Below are positions 32,130-43,325 of a stretch of 64,000 nt of DNA, piece after piece. The notes under the pieces were generated by a model. That model was not told the DNA's origin, did no database searches, and saw nothing but the letters and a program-made list of their open reading frames with translations. Both the position numbers and the translations under genes were made by a program. Source of the DNA: Diploptera punctata (lineage: Eukaryota > Arthropoda > Insecta > Blattodea > Blaberidae); contig JASPKZ010009914.1 in assembly GCA_030220185.1 (NCBI GenBank), positions 62,001-126,000 of the forward strand, in the 5' to 3' direction. Each line of letters starts with the position of its first letter. Positions within the stretch are counted from its first letter, which is position 1.

Positions 32130-32505
32130 TGACTATTCTATGCCACCTGTGAATATTCGATCGGAGAACAAGTGACTGCTAGTGTCTTATTGGCAAGTGT
32201 GATAACACATGTTCCCGCTAGAGCCAATTGCTAACATGTTTATTCATATAGGATCTATAAGGGGATTCTATCTCAGGTATATCTACCTAGATTAGTGGGC
32301 ACGTTAGGGTGAGAAAATGGGCAATTTAGTATTAGTTTGGATAAGTTAGTGTTAGCATGGGCAAGTTATAGGGTGAGGAAATCGGTGAGTACATTAGTTT
32401 AGCGTTCACTTGTTTTTTAGCTGCTTTTTGTTAAAAGTTGGCTACACTGTCTGAGCAATGACTAATATATATTTTACATTGAAAATATGGTGATTTAAGA
32501 TTACG
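32130..32505 (+). repeat. Dispersed repeat W, copy 1
   Basis: It matches 48783-49070 in inverted orientation. Landmarks: CTAGAGCCAATTGCTAACAT, GGGTGAGAAAATGGGCAA, AGTTGGCTACACTGTC and ATATGGTGATTTAAGATTA. The stretch GGGCAAGTTA is locally repeated. No coding potential. Confidence 0.7.
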
Positions 32506-32589
32506 TAGAGCTCAGTTTCCCACTTCATTTTAAGGCATTTCTCACATTTTTTTTGGGAAAAAACAACATATATTTATGTTTCACTCGGG

Positions 32590-32925
32590 TCCACCGCTGT
32601 GGTCTCGAGGTAGCGTGCTGCCTTGTCACGCAGCGGGACTGGGTTCCTCTCCCCGGTCGGGATAGTTTCCTGAATGAGTTTTTATCAGGGTTTTTTTCCT
32701 CGCCTGTAACACAAATGTAAGGAAACTTTAAGGCCCAACAGTCCCCGAACATCATATGGCCATCGCAATCATCATCCTTCATATTCATCACCCATAATAT
32801 CAACCGGGCAACATAGCCCCGCCTTCCAGGCGCCCCAACCTCAGAAGTGGGTTACAATTACGCCAATGCCACACGAGAATGCCAGAAATTCAAGAAGGAC
32901 AAACCTGATGCATTAAAAAAATTGT
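32590..32925 (+). mobile_element. SINE H, long form
   Basis: The head is TCCACCGCTGTGGTCTCGAG. Degraded B box. T-rich body with CGCCTGTAACACAAATG. The 3' extension CCCGCCTTCCAGGCGCCCCA is shared with 59650-59775 and 3447-3565 but absent from the short form ending CCCTCGGGC. Confidence 0.85.
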
Positions 32926-33028
32926 TCACTCGGGTAATTATTCGTATACTGCAACAATAAATTCTGTTTTTTTTTAATTTATGTACGTGGTAAGTAATCC
33001 TCCAAGAAGTCCTTGACGTCATTTAATT

Positions 33029-33620
33029 ACACTGGTCAACATGATTTCTGTCTCATGAGTACCAATAGTTGTACTTAATGCAGTTTTTTATCGTGTTTTC
33101 AAATATGTATTCGGAATTTTTCCATCACCCACAGTTTTTTTTATTTCAATTTCAATTAATGGATTTAAATAATTATTTTTTTAATAAACCTATATTTCTT
33201 CCCGGAAAATCTTGGCGCAGTGAGCGATGAGCACGGGGACCACTTTCATCAGGGATTTTCAGCTATGGAAAGAGATATCAAGGCAAATTGAATCCTAATA
33301 TGCTGGCCGATTATTGTTGGACCATCAAGAGGGATGCTCCACAGGCGAAATATAGCAGAAAATCGTCATTTCTGACTTTTAGTTGAGTCCGAATGTTCGA
33401 ATATTGTATAGTTACGAATGTTGAAAATATTAAAGTGTTTGAAATTATAAATGTCTATCCTCTCAGAAACCTTGCGTGATGGAGAAGAACCGATATCATA
33501 TTTGAATTCAGGAGAAAAAAAATACTATCAGAATCACGTAGTTTTCTTTCTGAGACAAAAAAAAAAGTTTCTTTTTTGTTGCTCCGTGTTATCTGTAAAT
33601 TCGGTACAGACCCACCATGT
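33029..33620 (+). repeat. Dispersed repeat O, copy 2
   Basis: Same order as copy 1 at 10500. The coding segment 33205-33366 has at least two single-base deletions and lacks the TAA stop. About 45 bp (around 33590-33635) are present here but absent from copy 1, showing an indel between copies. Confidence 0.75.
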
Positions 33621-33929
33621 CCTCACTGTTAAATTATATATTAAGTATAACAATATAAGTATAACAAAACTTGATAATGAAGGGGATATCACAACAGTGT
33701 TGTGATGTGCGGTTGGGTCAGTGGACGTGCTCTGGATAAGCGCAGCTGCCCATATTACACGCATCCTTATAAATAATGTAACATGTTTCTATAGAAATTG
33801 GTTTCCGCAGCTCGGAGAAGCTACTCTTGGCTAAACTTTATACTTTTAATTTCTGTCTCGGGAAAAATACACCAACTCAAACCTAACACATTAAAACATG
33901 AATAGCAAGTTTACAAGGAAATGGTTTTC

Positions 33930-33930
<1 letters not shown>

Positions 33931-33989
<59 letters not shown>

Positions 33990-34416
33990 TTATTATATAT
34001 AACTTTTCTCATTAGAGGATTGCCTCAAGGACAAAGTCATACAGACAATTATTTTTTGAAATTGATGATATACATTTTGTAAAGACATTATAAAATTTAA
34101 AATTCTAATTGAAGTATACATACTATAAAGTAGAAATTTTGTAAATATGGTTTCTTAAAATTGAAATTGATCCTCTAATGGCAGCGATGGTAATTTTAGA
34201 AAGATACACCCTGTCCAAATCTAAGGAATTCCAAAATGTAGCTAAGAATCTTGGTATAGTACCTCTTGCCCCGATCATCAATCCTGTGATAGTTATAGGC
34301 CTACTATCTACTTGGTATTTATCTTTGTAATAGTCAATTGTTGGCTCATATATGGCTTTCATTTCACAGTCTACTTTCTCAGGTTGGCCACTATGAGTCT
34401 CAAAACGGAGTATTAC

Positions 34417-34470
<54 letters not shown>

Positions 34471-34471
34471 G
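33931..34471 (-). mobile_element. LINE RT C-terminal fragment between ATT arrays
   Basis: The 79-codon minus frame (34123-34362) reads YQVDSRPITITGLMIGARGT and continues LDLDRVYLSKITIAAIRGSI. The V-I-G-A-R-G-T-I-P and I-A-A-I-x-G-S-I-x-I-L motifs close the RT protein of one LINE group (recalled, clade not certain). The left ATT array (33931-33990) is in the right place for its 3' tail; the right array (34413-34471) borders the G/B/S nest. Confidence 0.55.
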
Positions 34472-34831
34472 TTGTTGTTGTTGTAAAGAAATAAAAAAGG
34501 ATCAGTAGTGGAAGAAAAACCATAGGAATGTTTAACTCTATATTATGGAGTAAAAACATCATTAACAGAACGAAACAACTAATGTATAGGCCTACGTTCA
34601 TACTAACTAACTCTAACTCACTGGCACTGTCGAACCGTTTGGTTCATGGACATAAGCTCTCCATACATCCCATGACGTCATATATATCGAATACTCTCTC
34701 CAGTGTCCTAGGACTCGTCCTAAATTATTAACGTATCGAAATTTAAAAAATATTAACCAGCAAGCTCTAATTGCAGACGCTATCGACATGCCGTGGCATG
34801 ATATTTGGACCCTATTCACAATTGACGAAAA

Positions 34832-35167
34832 ATGCTTAAATTTAACAATATGATATTAGAACTTTACGACAAACATGCCCCCTTGAAGACTAGACGAATT
34901 ACTAAATCCCCAGCTCCCTGGATGTCCCACGAAATTCGACTACTGATGGCTGAGAGGGATGCTGCTTTTCGAAAATATAGACGGGACAAAAGTGACGCTA
35001 ACTTAAGACAATATAAGACATTAAGAAACAAAACGAATCAAAACATTAGGAACGCTAAGTTGCGGTATGCTCATAGTCTCATTGATCCAAACACAAATGC
35101 AAGTGATATGTGGAAACGTATAGATCAATGGCCTACGGCAGCCGACAACCAAAGGAGAGAGCATTAA
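34832..35167 (+). pseudogene. LINE S linker between endonuclease and RT
   Basis: The 111-codon frame contains YDKHAPLKTRRITKSPAPWM, AERDAAFRKYRRDKSDANLR and KLRYAHSLIDPNTNASDMWK. The P-W-M-S-x-E-I and R-D-x-A-x-R-K-x-R pattern is the usual segment before RT in CR1/Jockey LINEs. The first methionine is internal. The upstream frame is shifted, and the frame is lost again after the end of this segment. Confidence 0.8.
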
Positions 35168-35444
35168 CATATCACTGGACGATCTAAACCAACATTTCAC
35201 ATCATATGCCACACTTAACATAAACACTACGACACAAACAACAAACTATAGATGAGCTCCTATCCACACCTACTCCTTCCCGAGAAAAATCTTCTTTTCC
35301 TATATAATGCCAATCGACGTTAAACTATCCCTGGACCCGCATTAGAACTAAAACACAAGGTATAGACAATATAAGTATCGACTTTTTAAAGAAAATACTC
35401 CATGTCATACTCCCAACTGTAACCATATATTCAATGCCTCAATT

Positions 35445-36062
35445 ATGACCTCAACTTACCCCGAACTCTGGAAAAAAGCTATAGTCAGACCAATCCCTAA
35501 AATTAAATTACCTGTAACACCAAACGACTTTAGACCAATCAGCATCCTCCCAGTCCTATCTAAGGCCTTGGAGCGCATTGTTCATGAACAATTAACTGAT
35601 TACCTAACACTCATAACATACTCGACCCATACCAATCAGGTTTTAGGACAGGCCATAGTACGGCAAACCGCACTTCTTAAAGTTACCGAAGATACGCGTG
35701 AAGCAATGGACAGTGGCCACATGACAATATTTACACTCTTGGACTTCAGCAAAGCTTTCGACACTGTTGACACTGACATATTAATAGCAAAATTACGCGC
35801 TCTGAATCTTTCGGACAATGCTGTTAACTGGCTTGGATCCTATCTTCATGGTCGCCAGCAATGTGTATCCAATGCAGAACTTTCCTCATCCTGGCTATCA
35901 CTGAAGGGTGGCGTCCAACAAGGTTCAGTGTTAGGACCACTTCTGTTCTCTATCTATGTTAACGATATATCCACTAGACTTACCTATTGTCGATATCACC
36001 TATACGCTGACGATTTGCAAATTACATTCACTCCCATCCTGACGATGTACATGACACACTAG
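35445..36062 (+). pseudogene. LINE S reverse transcriptase
   Basis: The 205-codon frame contains most of RT in order: WKKAIVRPIPK, NDFRPISILPVLSKALERIV, TIFTLLDFSKAFDTVDTDIL (first catalytic Asp), GGVQQGSVLGPLLFSIYVND and YHLYADDLQI (Y-A-D-D box). All catalytic residues are kept. Immediately after the Y-A-D-D box a frameshift ends the frame. The protein would reverse-transcribe the element's RNA at a nicked target; this copy is broken. Confidence 0.88.
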
Positions 36063-36261
36063 ACAAATTAAATAGTGACCTAGACTCAATTTCCCAATGG
36101 TCGAAGAAACATGGACTTAATCTAAATACTGACAAGACACAGTGCATAATTATAGGACATCGGCGAATCCAAAGCATTATAAATTACGAAAATATCCCTA
36201 CCATTCTCCTAAATGACAAAAATATCCCTACAGCTCAGTAGTAAAAAATCTGGGTATCTAT

Positions 36262-36832
36262 ATGGACCAACACCTAGACTGGAAAATCCAGGTGAATAAT
36301 ACCTGCAAGAAAGTGTTCTCAATTCTTCACTCCCTAAATAGTTTTAAAAACTTCCTTCCTACAAAATTAAAACAAATACTTGTACAGACTCTTATAATGC
36401 CACACTTCGACTACTGCGACATATTACTGACTAATCTTACAACTGATCTATCTGACAGACTACAGCGTGCTCATAATGCGTGTATTCGATTTATATTCAA
36501 TCTCCGTCGTTATGACCACGGTGTCTCCTTCATTTCAGGCCTTATCATGGCTACGCCTAAATGACAGAAGAACTTTACATTCACATACCTTACTATTCCA
36601 AATTCTGCACACATATTTACCAACTTATTTAACAACACGTTTTCAACATTTATCGGCTCATCACAATTTAGGAACAAGATCACAAGACTCTTCTTTACTT
36701 TTGATACCACAACACAGGACCTGTCTGTACTCTGAATCTTACACAATATCTATGGCTAGAGCATGGAACTCACTTCCCAGTCATGTCAGGGACTGTCAAT
36801 CGCTATCATTATTTAAATCCAAATTAAACTGA
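36262..36832 (+). pseudogene. LINE S C-terminal region, two frames
   Basis: Frame one (36262-36564) reads MDQHLDWKIQVNNTCKKVFS and then NFLPTKLKQILVQTLIMPHF. Frame two (36467-36832) takes over with SWLRLNDRRTLHSHTLLFQI and MARAWNSLPSHVRDCQSLSL, up to the stop. The switch lies near 36530. This is the ordinary C-terminal region after RT in CR1/Jockey LINEs. The same region is present on the minus strand at 62420-63003 and, more diverged, at 6165-6650. Confidence 0.85.
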
Positions 36833-37122
36833 TATCTTAAGTTCGACACAATGAAAACATTAACTACATAACAACTATATAGAGCATTCTATTAATAATC
36901 ATGTAGGAAGCTACTTACTTTATTTTATATCATTTTAATTTTATATATTCTATGTTTTTGTTAGCATTAGCTAGTATTAGATCCATCATCATTGTATTTT
37001 GTTTAGTCTGTATTTTAATATCTTAAAATTGTAATATGTACGTAATTTTTGTATAATTTTACTATTCGCTGGTTGAGTGGAAGAGAAGGCCTTATGGCCT
37101 TAACTCTGCCAGCTAAAATAAA

Positions 37123-37162
<40 letters not shown>

Positions 37163-37986
37163 CTTGAGCTAATGTTTTCCAATATTTCCCTGTATAATCT
37201 ACTTCCCTCAAATCATAGTTCATGTTATTCTCCCACCCTCATTCTTGGTCTACCAACTGGGCGTTTTCCCTCTGGTTTTCCTACAAGAAATTTCCATGCA
37301 AGTCTTTCATTCCCCATTCGTGCCACATGTCCTGCCCATCGCAATCTACGAGACTGAAATGTTTTTATTATTACTGGATTCCTATAAAACCATGTAGGTC
37401 ACAGTTATGTACTATTCTCCATTCACATGTCTGTTCATCTCTTATACGTTCATACTAGAAAGTATAACGTTATATGGAACGGAAGTTTGGGCAATGACAC
37501 AATAACATGCCAATAGAATAACTGTAGTTGAAATGTATTTTTGGAGAAGAGCTGCCAGAAAATCTCGACTGGAAAGAATTAGAAACACAGAAATTAGAAA
37601 ATCGATGAACGCAGAAAGAAGTATAATGGATGAGATTGAACACAGATGGCTAATGTGGTATGGACACGTAAGAAGAGTGCAGGATGAAAGACTACCAAAA
37701 ACCGTCCATACGTCGAAAATTGAAATAAGGAATAGAAAAGGAAGACCAAGAACAGCCTGGAAGAATAACATTGAACTTTCAATGAGGAAATTTGGTGTAA
37801 CGGATCAAGACACAGAGGACAGAGAACGATGGAGAACTTTGGTTAAGGGAAATTTGTGAATGTGTTTACAAACTGAAAATCTGTAAGTCCGTGATTAGAC
37901 ATTCATGTATTTTTTAAAACTCTTGTTAATTATTAAGATTGGTTGGAAAAATCTCAATGATGAGGAAAATTCACAATAAAAAAGTA

Positions 37987-38103
37987 TTACTATCATTATT
38001 ATTATCATCATTATTATTATCATTATTTTTATCATCATTATTATTATGATCATTATTATCATCATTATTATTAGCATCATTATTATTATTATTATTATTA
38101 TCA

Positions 38104-38142
<39 letters not shown>

Positions 38143-38157
38143 TATTATCATCATCAT
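37987..38157. repeat. ATT/ATC array
   Basis: Interrupted ATT and ATC units for about 170 bp between the G 3' end and a B fragment. It is probably the LINE G tail expanded as a microsatellite. Confidence 0.85.
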
Positions 38158-38385
38158 CATTGCACGAATGGAAAATAAAAGAGGGCATGGAAACTACTTT
38201 TAGAAAAACTAAAGAAATGCGTCCAATAGGTAGTCCAAGAATGTGTTGTCAGAATTAAAATAATCAGGGAAGTAGAATATATAGGCTATAGGGGATGCTT
38301 GGAAACCATTACTTCAGGATAGGGGTGTGTAAAGCTTACGTCATGAACCTACTAGTTCGATAGTGCAATTAGTTAGTTAGTTGTT
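38158..38385 (+). mobile_element. LINE B 3' fragment, decayed
   Basis: GCACGAATGG, GAAACTACTTTTAGAAAAAC and the end ATAGTGCAATTAGTTAGTTA. Several deletions relative to other copies. Confidence 0.75.
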
Positions 38386-38589
38386 GAAAAGTTTAGCTGA
38401 TTATTACAAATGTTTTAGAAAAAATTTAAATATTAATTGAGGAGTTATTTAATTTCATAACGAAGCTATGAAATCTATTTGATAAACTAGGATTAGATAT
38501 CCTATTATGTAGGAAATAAAATTTTATGCTAGACTAGTAACAGTTATGATCTTGAAACTTCGCGGTAACATAGTCCATTTAGAGGAATC

Positions 38590-38720
38590 TATCTCTTCGT
38601 CTCCCATTGGTCCAAAAATTTTCATGAGAATTTTATTCTCAAATACTCGTAATATTTTCTTCTCCCATAAACTAAGAACCCATGTTTAAAATCCATATAA
38701 TATTGAATTGTACACTAAAA
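38590..38720 (-). mobile_element. B-related LINE fragment
   Basis: On the minus strand it reads like the segment WTL..R-E-E-R-R-L-R-V-F-E-N-K-I-L (landmark GAATTTTATTCTCAAATACT). It diverges on both sides and may belong to a sister family. Confidence 0.5.
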
Positions 38721-38750
38721 TTTTGCCATGCATATTCTTTATTTCTGTGT

Positions 38751-38753
<3 letters not shown>

Positions 38754-38781
<28 letters not shown>

Positions 38782-39000
38782 GACATGATAAGAAAAATAA
38801 TTGCCCGGACGGGATTTGAACCCGGACCTCTGGATTGATACCCAGTGAGCTACCGATTGCGCCACCGAACAAATATATTATAAAGCTATTATTACGAGAA
38901 GTAACAGGAACTGTGTCTCCACTGCCACCTGGTAGCTCCTATAACAAGTAAGCAAATTAAAGAGAATATTTTTACTTTATAGCAGTGACACTTCATCGAT
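38754..39000 (-). mobile_element. Family J element, copy 3, in an AT array
   Basis: AT array, CATGATAAGAAAAATAATTG, a minus-strand tRNA-like core with B box CCGGGTTCAAATCCCG, then the tail ATAACAAGTAAGCAAATTAA and the right landmark TTATAGCAGTGACACTTCAT. The inner inverse flank is eroded. Confidence 0.8.
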
Positions 39001-40204
39001 TTCCTTTTATTTAACTCTTTCTTTAATTGCATACACATTTTATACACGGGAAGAATAACACTTTTGTATAATTATTAGTTTCACTTTTTTTAGAGAAGTT
39101 GGGATGATAAGAGAGTCCCAGTATTGCATACGTGAATACTTTTCCAGAATTGAGCCTATGTTTAATTCTAGTTTTCACGTAACGAAATTTTTTAACAACA
39201 AATCGGAGTGAAGGCAAAAAAAAGTTCGATCTATTTTTTTATAGAATTTTCAATTATTGATAACCCCAACTGAAACTAGAGCTTTCACGTATAATGTATC
39301 ATTATTTATAATAAATAACCGATGAGGATGGAGGGAGGAATGGATGTGTGTAGCTGAATCAGCGAATACATTTCCACTAATATAATTTCATAACCACAAC
39401 CATCCATGACAGTGACATGACTAGTAAATTCATGGCTGTCATTTTACATTATGTAACACCATATGACAATAAAATAACCCCTCCCATCACCCGAAGACAA
39501 CCCTATACGAAAACGTAGATTATTCAGGATTAACCATTGAATAGCTTTTAAAATTGTCCTAAACAATATAAAAAGCCCAAGTTCATTAATGAAGGATTGA
39601 TGTAAAAATAAAAAGTATCCATCACAAATATTTTATGGTAGATACTAAACTACTCGTACAAATCTGGATGTGAGATACGTATTCTGTATGTCATGTTGCA
39701 TTTTAAATCTTCCTGCAGCATAAAGTGAGTTAATTTTTTTTTATATTTTGTGCCCAGAGAGGTGTAAATTATTGTTTTCTTGCTACTAGCAACGCGCTGA
39801 CCTATATTTTTAATCGAATGAAGTATGTACTTTTTTTTTGTACATCAAACATCATGCAAATATTACGTGAATATGCTAGGATACTGTGCAATAATTTTTC
39901 AAATATAGTTTACATTTGATATTAAAATGAATAGTAAGATAAAAAATATTTTTTAAAATACTTATGCATAATCAAATGGTAGCTCTTGGAATTTGGGCGT
40001 TGCCTTAATCGATACACTACATAAGTTACTACAAGATAGGGATTTCTATTACATATTTTTAAGTCTGGGTGACTGGGAATGCTGCAACCGATCTCTCCCC
40101 TTTCTTTTAAAACATGTATGATGATTGGTCTTCATACAAGATGTCGTAGATTGGTAATAATAACAATAGTCGTAAATTAATAATAATAATAATAATATAT
40201 AATA
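39001..40204. other. No recognised feature
   Basis: About 1.2 kb of AT-rich DNA without repeats that recur in the window, tRNA-like boxes or conserved coding blocks. It is one of the best candidates here for unique sequence. Confidence 0.45.
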
Positions 40205-40458
40205 ATATACACATTTTAATGTTTACACATCTTTCTGTATCTAAAGTTTTATTTTTCTTCTCCACTCGTCTCCAACCATCCACTCCATGTCCTCCAGTCC
40301 TCTTGTTCTCACTTCAGTTCTTATTTCTTGCATCCACGAGTTTCGAGGTCTTCCTTTCCTTCATCTCCCAGGTAGACACCATTCCAATGTTTTCCTAGGT
40401 AACCTTTCTTCTAGCATTCGTCGTACGTGCCATACCAATTTAATTGCTTATATCTTGT
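40205..40458 (-). mobile_element. LINE tail, family X
   Basis: On the minus strand one frame gives GMARTTNARRKVT and another gives RKGRPRNSWMQEIRTEVRTR, then GLEDMEWMVGDEWRRKI. The R-K-G-R-P-R-x-S-W block identifies the LINE C-terminus. It is broken by frameshifts and cut by SINE H at 40461. Confidence 0.65.
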
Positions 40459-40460
40459 AT

Positions 40461-40760
40461 TGTCCACCGCTGTGGTCTCGAGGTAGCGTTCTGCCTGTCA
40501 CGCAGCGGGCCCGGGTTCGATTCCCGGTCGGGACAGGCTCCTGGTGAGGTTCTTTTCGGGGGTTTTTCCTCACCTGTAAGACAAGGGTCCGGAAGCTTAG
40601 GGCCAGCGGTCCGCGAAAATCATCCTGCCATCATAATCATCCTTATCATTCACCGGTGTGGAAAGGAAGGGAAGCCTCAAGTAGTGAAGCCGCAAAGCAT
40701 AGCATGAAAATACTATGATTGCAGTGAAAGACCTGCCCTCGGGCAGAATTACTATGGATG
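40461..40760 (+). mobile_element. SINE H copy
   Basis: GTCCACCGCTGTGGTCTCGA, B box GGGTTCGATTCCCGGTCGGG, CTCACCTGTAAGACAAGGG, and the end GACCTGCCCTCGGGCAGAAT followed by ATGG units. Confidence 0.9.
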
Positions 40761-40849
40761 GATGGATATCTTATATAATCTACCGTTGAATATCTAATAT
40801 TAATTTTTTCTCGTATGACAGTATTTATTTTTCTAATTTTGAACATCTA

Positions 40850-40852
<3 letters not shown>

Positions 40853-40892
<40 letters not shown>
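40853..40892. repeat. AT microsatellite
   Basis: Pure TA run. Confidence 0.95.
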
Positions 40893-40895
<3 letters not shown>

Positions 40896-40989
40896 CTACA
40901 GGTCCAAGTTAAATCATCTTCTTAAACATAATTTGTAGGATTTCCATAGTGTTTATTTCCAAAATCGCTCCTCGGAGGAATATGTACTG

Positions 40990-41140
40990 GTTGTGCATTC
41001 ACTGTCTATCCATCTATTGGCTGGTCTTCCTTTTGTTCTTCTCCCGTCCATTGGTCTATCTTCCTTATCTCTTTTTTGCAAGTCGGTTGCCTTCCATTCT
41101 TTCTATATGACTCTTCCAATATTTTCTGCATGCGGAAAAT
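40990..41140 (-). mobile_element. LINE tail, family Y
   Basis: On the minus strand a frame reads KEDRPMDGRRTKGRPANRWI preceded by R-V-I...W-K-A-T-D, again a G-R-P-x-x-R-W LINE terminus. Only 150 bp remain. Confidence 0.55.
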
Positions 41141-41170
41141 ATGCTAGCAATGTCTTCTCTTCCTTCTCTT

Positions 41171-41490
41171 ACTATGTTGCAACTTTCTGTCCCCTGTGTT
41201 GTGTTCATTGACCAGGAGGGAAGAGCTGGCAAATACTGTGCTTTTTAAATGACCCGACATCTTCAGCAGTCGTTGACCAAATGAATAATCCGGCAACCAT
41301 GTTAATACTGGGTAATAAGCTGTCCCTCCTCTGCCTTCCTCATTGTATGTTGCCAATTCCCGTCTGCTATGTTGTATTGTGAGGCTGGTAAATAAAGAGA
41401 TAATTAATACTACAATTTTAAATGATCCAACGCCTACAGTAGTCGTCGCTAAATGACTAACTTGACAACCATGTAATGATCTTACGTAGT
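41171..41490. repeat. Diverged tandem duplication, two units of about 170 bp
   Basis: Unit one (from ATGTTGCAACTTTCTGTCC) and unit two (from ATGTTGCCAATTCCCGTCTG) share, in order, TTTTAAATGA(C/T)CC, CAG(C/T)AGTCGT and GGCAACCATGTTA versus GACAACCATGTAA. Origin unknown. Confidence 0.5.
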
Positions 41491-41739
41491 ATTTAAGGGT
41501 TCTCTCTTCCAAAGAGTAGTAGTTTGGCGACACTAGGATCAACACACTTCCCCTCTAGCCGTGCATACTTCACTTGGTCGAGTAATAATAATAATGGATC
41601 GGAACAATGCGTCTTAACCAAAAACCAGGAATGAAGAATAGTAACTGCATAAATTATATTTTTAGATGTGTGGCTGACTATTATTCTACTCTAGCTGATG
41701 AAACTAAATGAAGGTATAGGCCTACGAACAGAACTAAAT

Positions 41740-41945
41740 ATATTCAAGATATTACATGCTATTGTACATCATAGAGACGAATGGATGGACCATATGAATA
41801 CAATGAATAACAATAGAAATTAAAAACATATTCTTCACTACAGACCAATAGGACGAAGAAATGTAGGAAGACCTACTAAAAGATGGACAGACCAATTTAA
41901 CATGAGATCGGAACAGACGTTAATATGAATACTCGATGTTGATTA
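41740..41945 (+). mobile_element. LINE tail, family E
   Basis: A degenerate frame reads DEWMDHMNTMNNNRN, a stop, then HYRPIGRRNVGRPTKRWTDQ. The R-P-I-G-R-R-N-V-G-R-P-x-K-R-W block is a LINE C-terminus. Confidence 0.6.
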
Positions 41946-41950
41946 ATAAT

Positions 41951-42378
41951 AACTAAATAATTAACTCACTGGCACTATCGAACCCGTAGGTTCATGGCAG
42001 CGCGGACATAAGCTATCCATACATCCATATCCTGAGCCAATGTTTTCCAGTCATCCCCTGCATAATCTACTTCCATCAAATCATAGTAAATATTATTCTC
42101 CCACCTCATTCTTGGTCTACCAACTGGGCGTTTCCCCTCTGGTTTTCCTACAAGAAGTTTCCATGCGCGTCTTTTATTCCCCATTCGTGCCACATGTCCT
42201 GGCCATCGCAGTCTACGAGACTTAACTGTTCTCAGTATATCTGGCTTCCTATAAAGACCATGTAGTTCATTGTTATGCAGTCTTCTCCAGTCACCTGTAT
42301 TTTCATCTCTCTTTGGTCCAAAAAATTTCCTAAGAATTTTATTCTCAAATACTCGTAATCTCCTTTTCTCCCTTAAAG

Positions 42379-42379
<1 letters not shown>
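41951..42379 (-). mobile_element. LINE B, best-preserved C-terminal coding end
   Basis: The minus-strand frame 41975-42556 contains about 130 uninterrupted B codons: RVFENKILRKFFGPKRDENT, LHNNELHGLYRKPDILRTVK, SRRLRWPGHVARMGNKRRAW, EGKRPVGRPRMRWENNIYYD and DWKTLAQDMDVWIAYVRAAM. Its upstream part (before 42379) is TAA array and SINE I and is not native. No other B copy here keeps so long a native frame at the C-terminus. Confidence 0.9.

Positions 42380-42382
<3 letters not shown>

Positions 42383-42425
<43 letters not shown>
42383..42425. repeat. TAA array
   Basis: TAA units between LINE B and SINE I. Confidence 0.95.
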
Positions 42426-42427
<2 letters not shown>

Positions 42428-42436
42428 GACTATAAT

Positions 42437-42775
42437 TCGCAGCTCTGTGGCGCATGCGGTTAGATGCTCGCCTCTCATCGCTAGGGTCTTGAGAACGAGT
42501 CTCGATCCCTCCATGTGAGTTTCGTAGTGGACGAAACGGAGCTTGGTTTTTCTCAAGGTTTTCTCCCGTTTTTCCCTGCCACAATTTCATTCCACTATTT
42601 CTCAATACTCATCTCATCCATTTAGTTTTATTTCATTCACCTGCCCCTGAGATTGTGCGTCAGGCGTGGTCGGCCGGCACCCTTGTCATTCACAGACCTC
42701 TGTATAAGGGGTTTCATCTCATCCCCCGACTCGACCCTGAGTTCGACACGAGTTGAGGATATTTATTTATTTATT
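42437..42775 (+). mobile_element. SINE family I, copy 2
   Basis: The head has CTGTGGCGCATGCGGTTAGA and B box GAACGAGTCTCGATCC. The body GTGGACGAAACGGAGCTTGG and end GACACGAGTTGAGGATATTT are followed by ATTT repeats, as in copy 1. Confidence 0.85.
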
Positions 42776-42879
42776 TATTTTATAATTCAGTCATAATACA
42801 CAAGGCTTATAACGATAAAGAAGATTGAACACCGTTCCACCTCTCGGGATATAGGTGCTCCCCCAATGGGAAGTTTCAT

Positions 42880-43325
42880 AGCCTTACTAACTTAGTTAAG
42901 CTTATTTTCGTACAGATATTAGCGAGGGACTTGTGGTTAGCACATCGCCTAGAGGAGACATCTAATAGGAAATGAAGTTATTATTTCGATGGCCGAAGGT
43001 CGCTTAAATTCAGAGGAATTTTTATTCTGACTTGAGGTTCTTTACGAGCCCGAAAATGTTCAGACTCGGGACCCTTCTGGAGGATTAATCCCTTGGATTT
43101 TTCCATCCTAAAATTCCATCCACCTCGACCGGATTTGAATCCACGACCCTAGGGACTACAGGCAAGGAAAATATTTACTAGACTACTGCGGCCGACATAT
43201 ATATCAAGGAAAAATAAATGTTTATGCTAAGATGGCTTACGTAGTAGCGCACTAAGTATCAATTCAGGTGTCCGGGTTCAAATATCGGTTCAGGCGTTTA
43301 TTTTCCTTTTCATGTCATATAAATA
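42880..43325. mobile_element. Composite L-K SINE, copy 2
   Basis: L (42880-43198) ends in a minus-strand tRNA-like head (CACCTCGACCGGATTTGAAT). K starts at 43200 with AGGAAAAATAAATG, A box-like GGCTTACGTAGTAGCGCACT and B box GGGTTCAAATATCGG, and ends TTTATTTTCCTTTTCATGTC. The junction matches that of 22010-22480. Confidence 0.7.

Larger units (their letters stand above)
34672..37159 (+). mobile_element. CR1/Jockey-like LINE S, nested in B
   Basis: This 2.5-kb plus-strand LINE lacks most of the endonuclease. It begins near the end of that domain (DMPWHDIWTLFTIDE near 34790), then carries the linker, RT, C-terminal region, a 280-bp 3' UTR, the terminal block GGTTGAGTGGAAGAGAAGGC and an ATT array (37126-37159). 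B sequence is uninterrupted when S is removed (CATCCC joined to TATCTTGAG). No TSD could be made out because the joint falls in the ATT tail. Confidence 0.88.
34593..37457 (-). mobile_element. LINE B nested in G, 13-bp TSD, split by LINE S
   Basis: TACGTTCATACTA occurs at 34593-34605 and 37445-37457. The B insert consists of 34606-34671 (its GTTAGTT end and last 60 bp, minus strand) and 37160-37444 (continuing collinearly from TCTTGAGCTAATGTTTTCC). Together they make about 350 bp of 5'-truncated B. Confidence 0.88.
34484..37980 (+). mobile_element. LINE G, host of the triple nest
   Basis: The left piece 34484-34605 encodes ILWSKNIINRTKQLM. The right piece 37445-37980 continues with SITLYGTEVWAMTQ, RRAARKSRLERIRNTEIRKS and the tail. 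The two join exactly across the 13-bp TSD. The 108-codon frame at 37533-37859 includes LMWYGHVRRVQDERLPKTV and KGRPRTAWKNNIELSMRKFG and ends near the 3' UTR. ATT-rich DNA follows at 37987. Confidence 0.88.

Noticed and set aside
41144..41545. 133-codon minus frame
   Set aside because: It spans a diverged tandem duplication and shows no known domain; probably chance.
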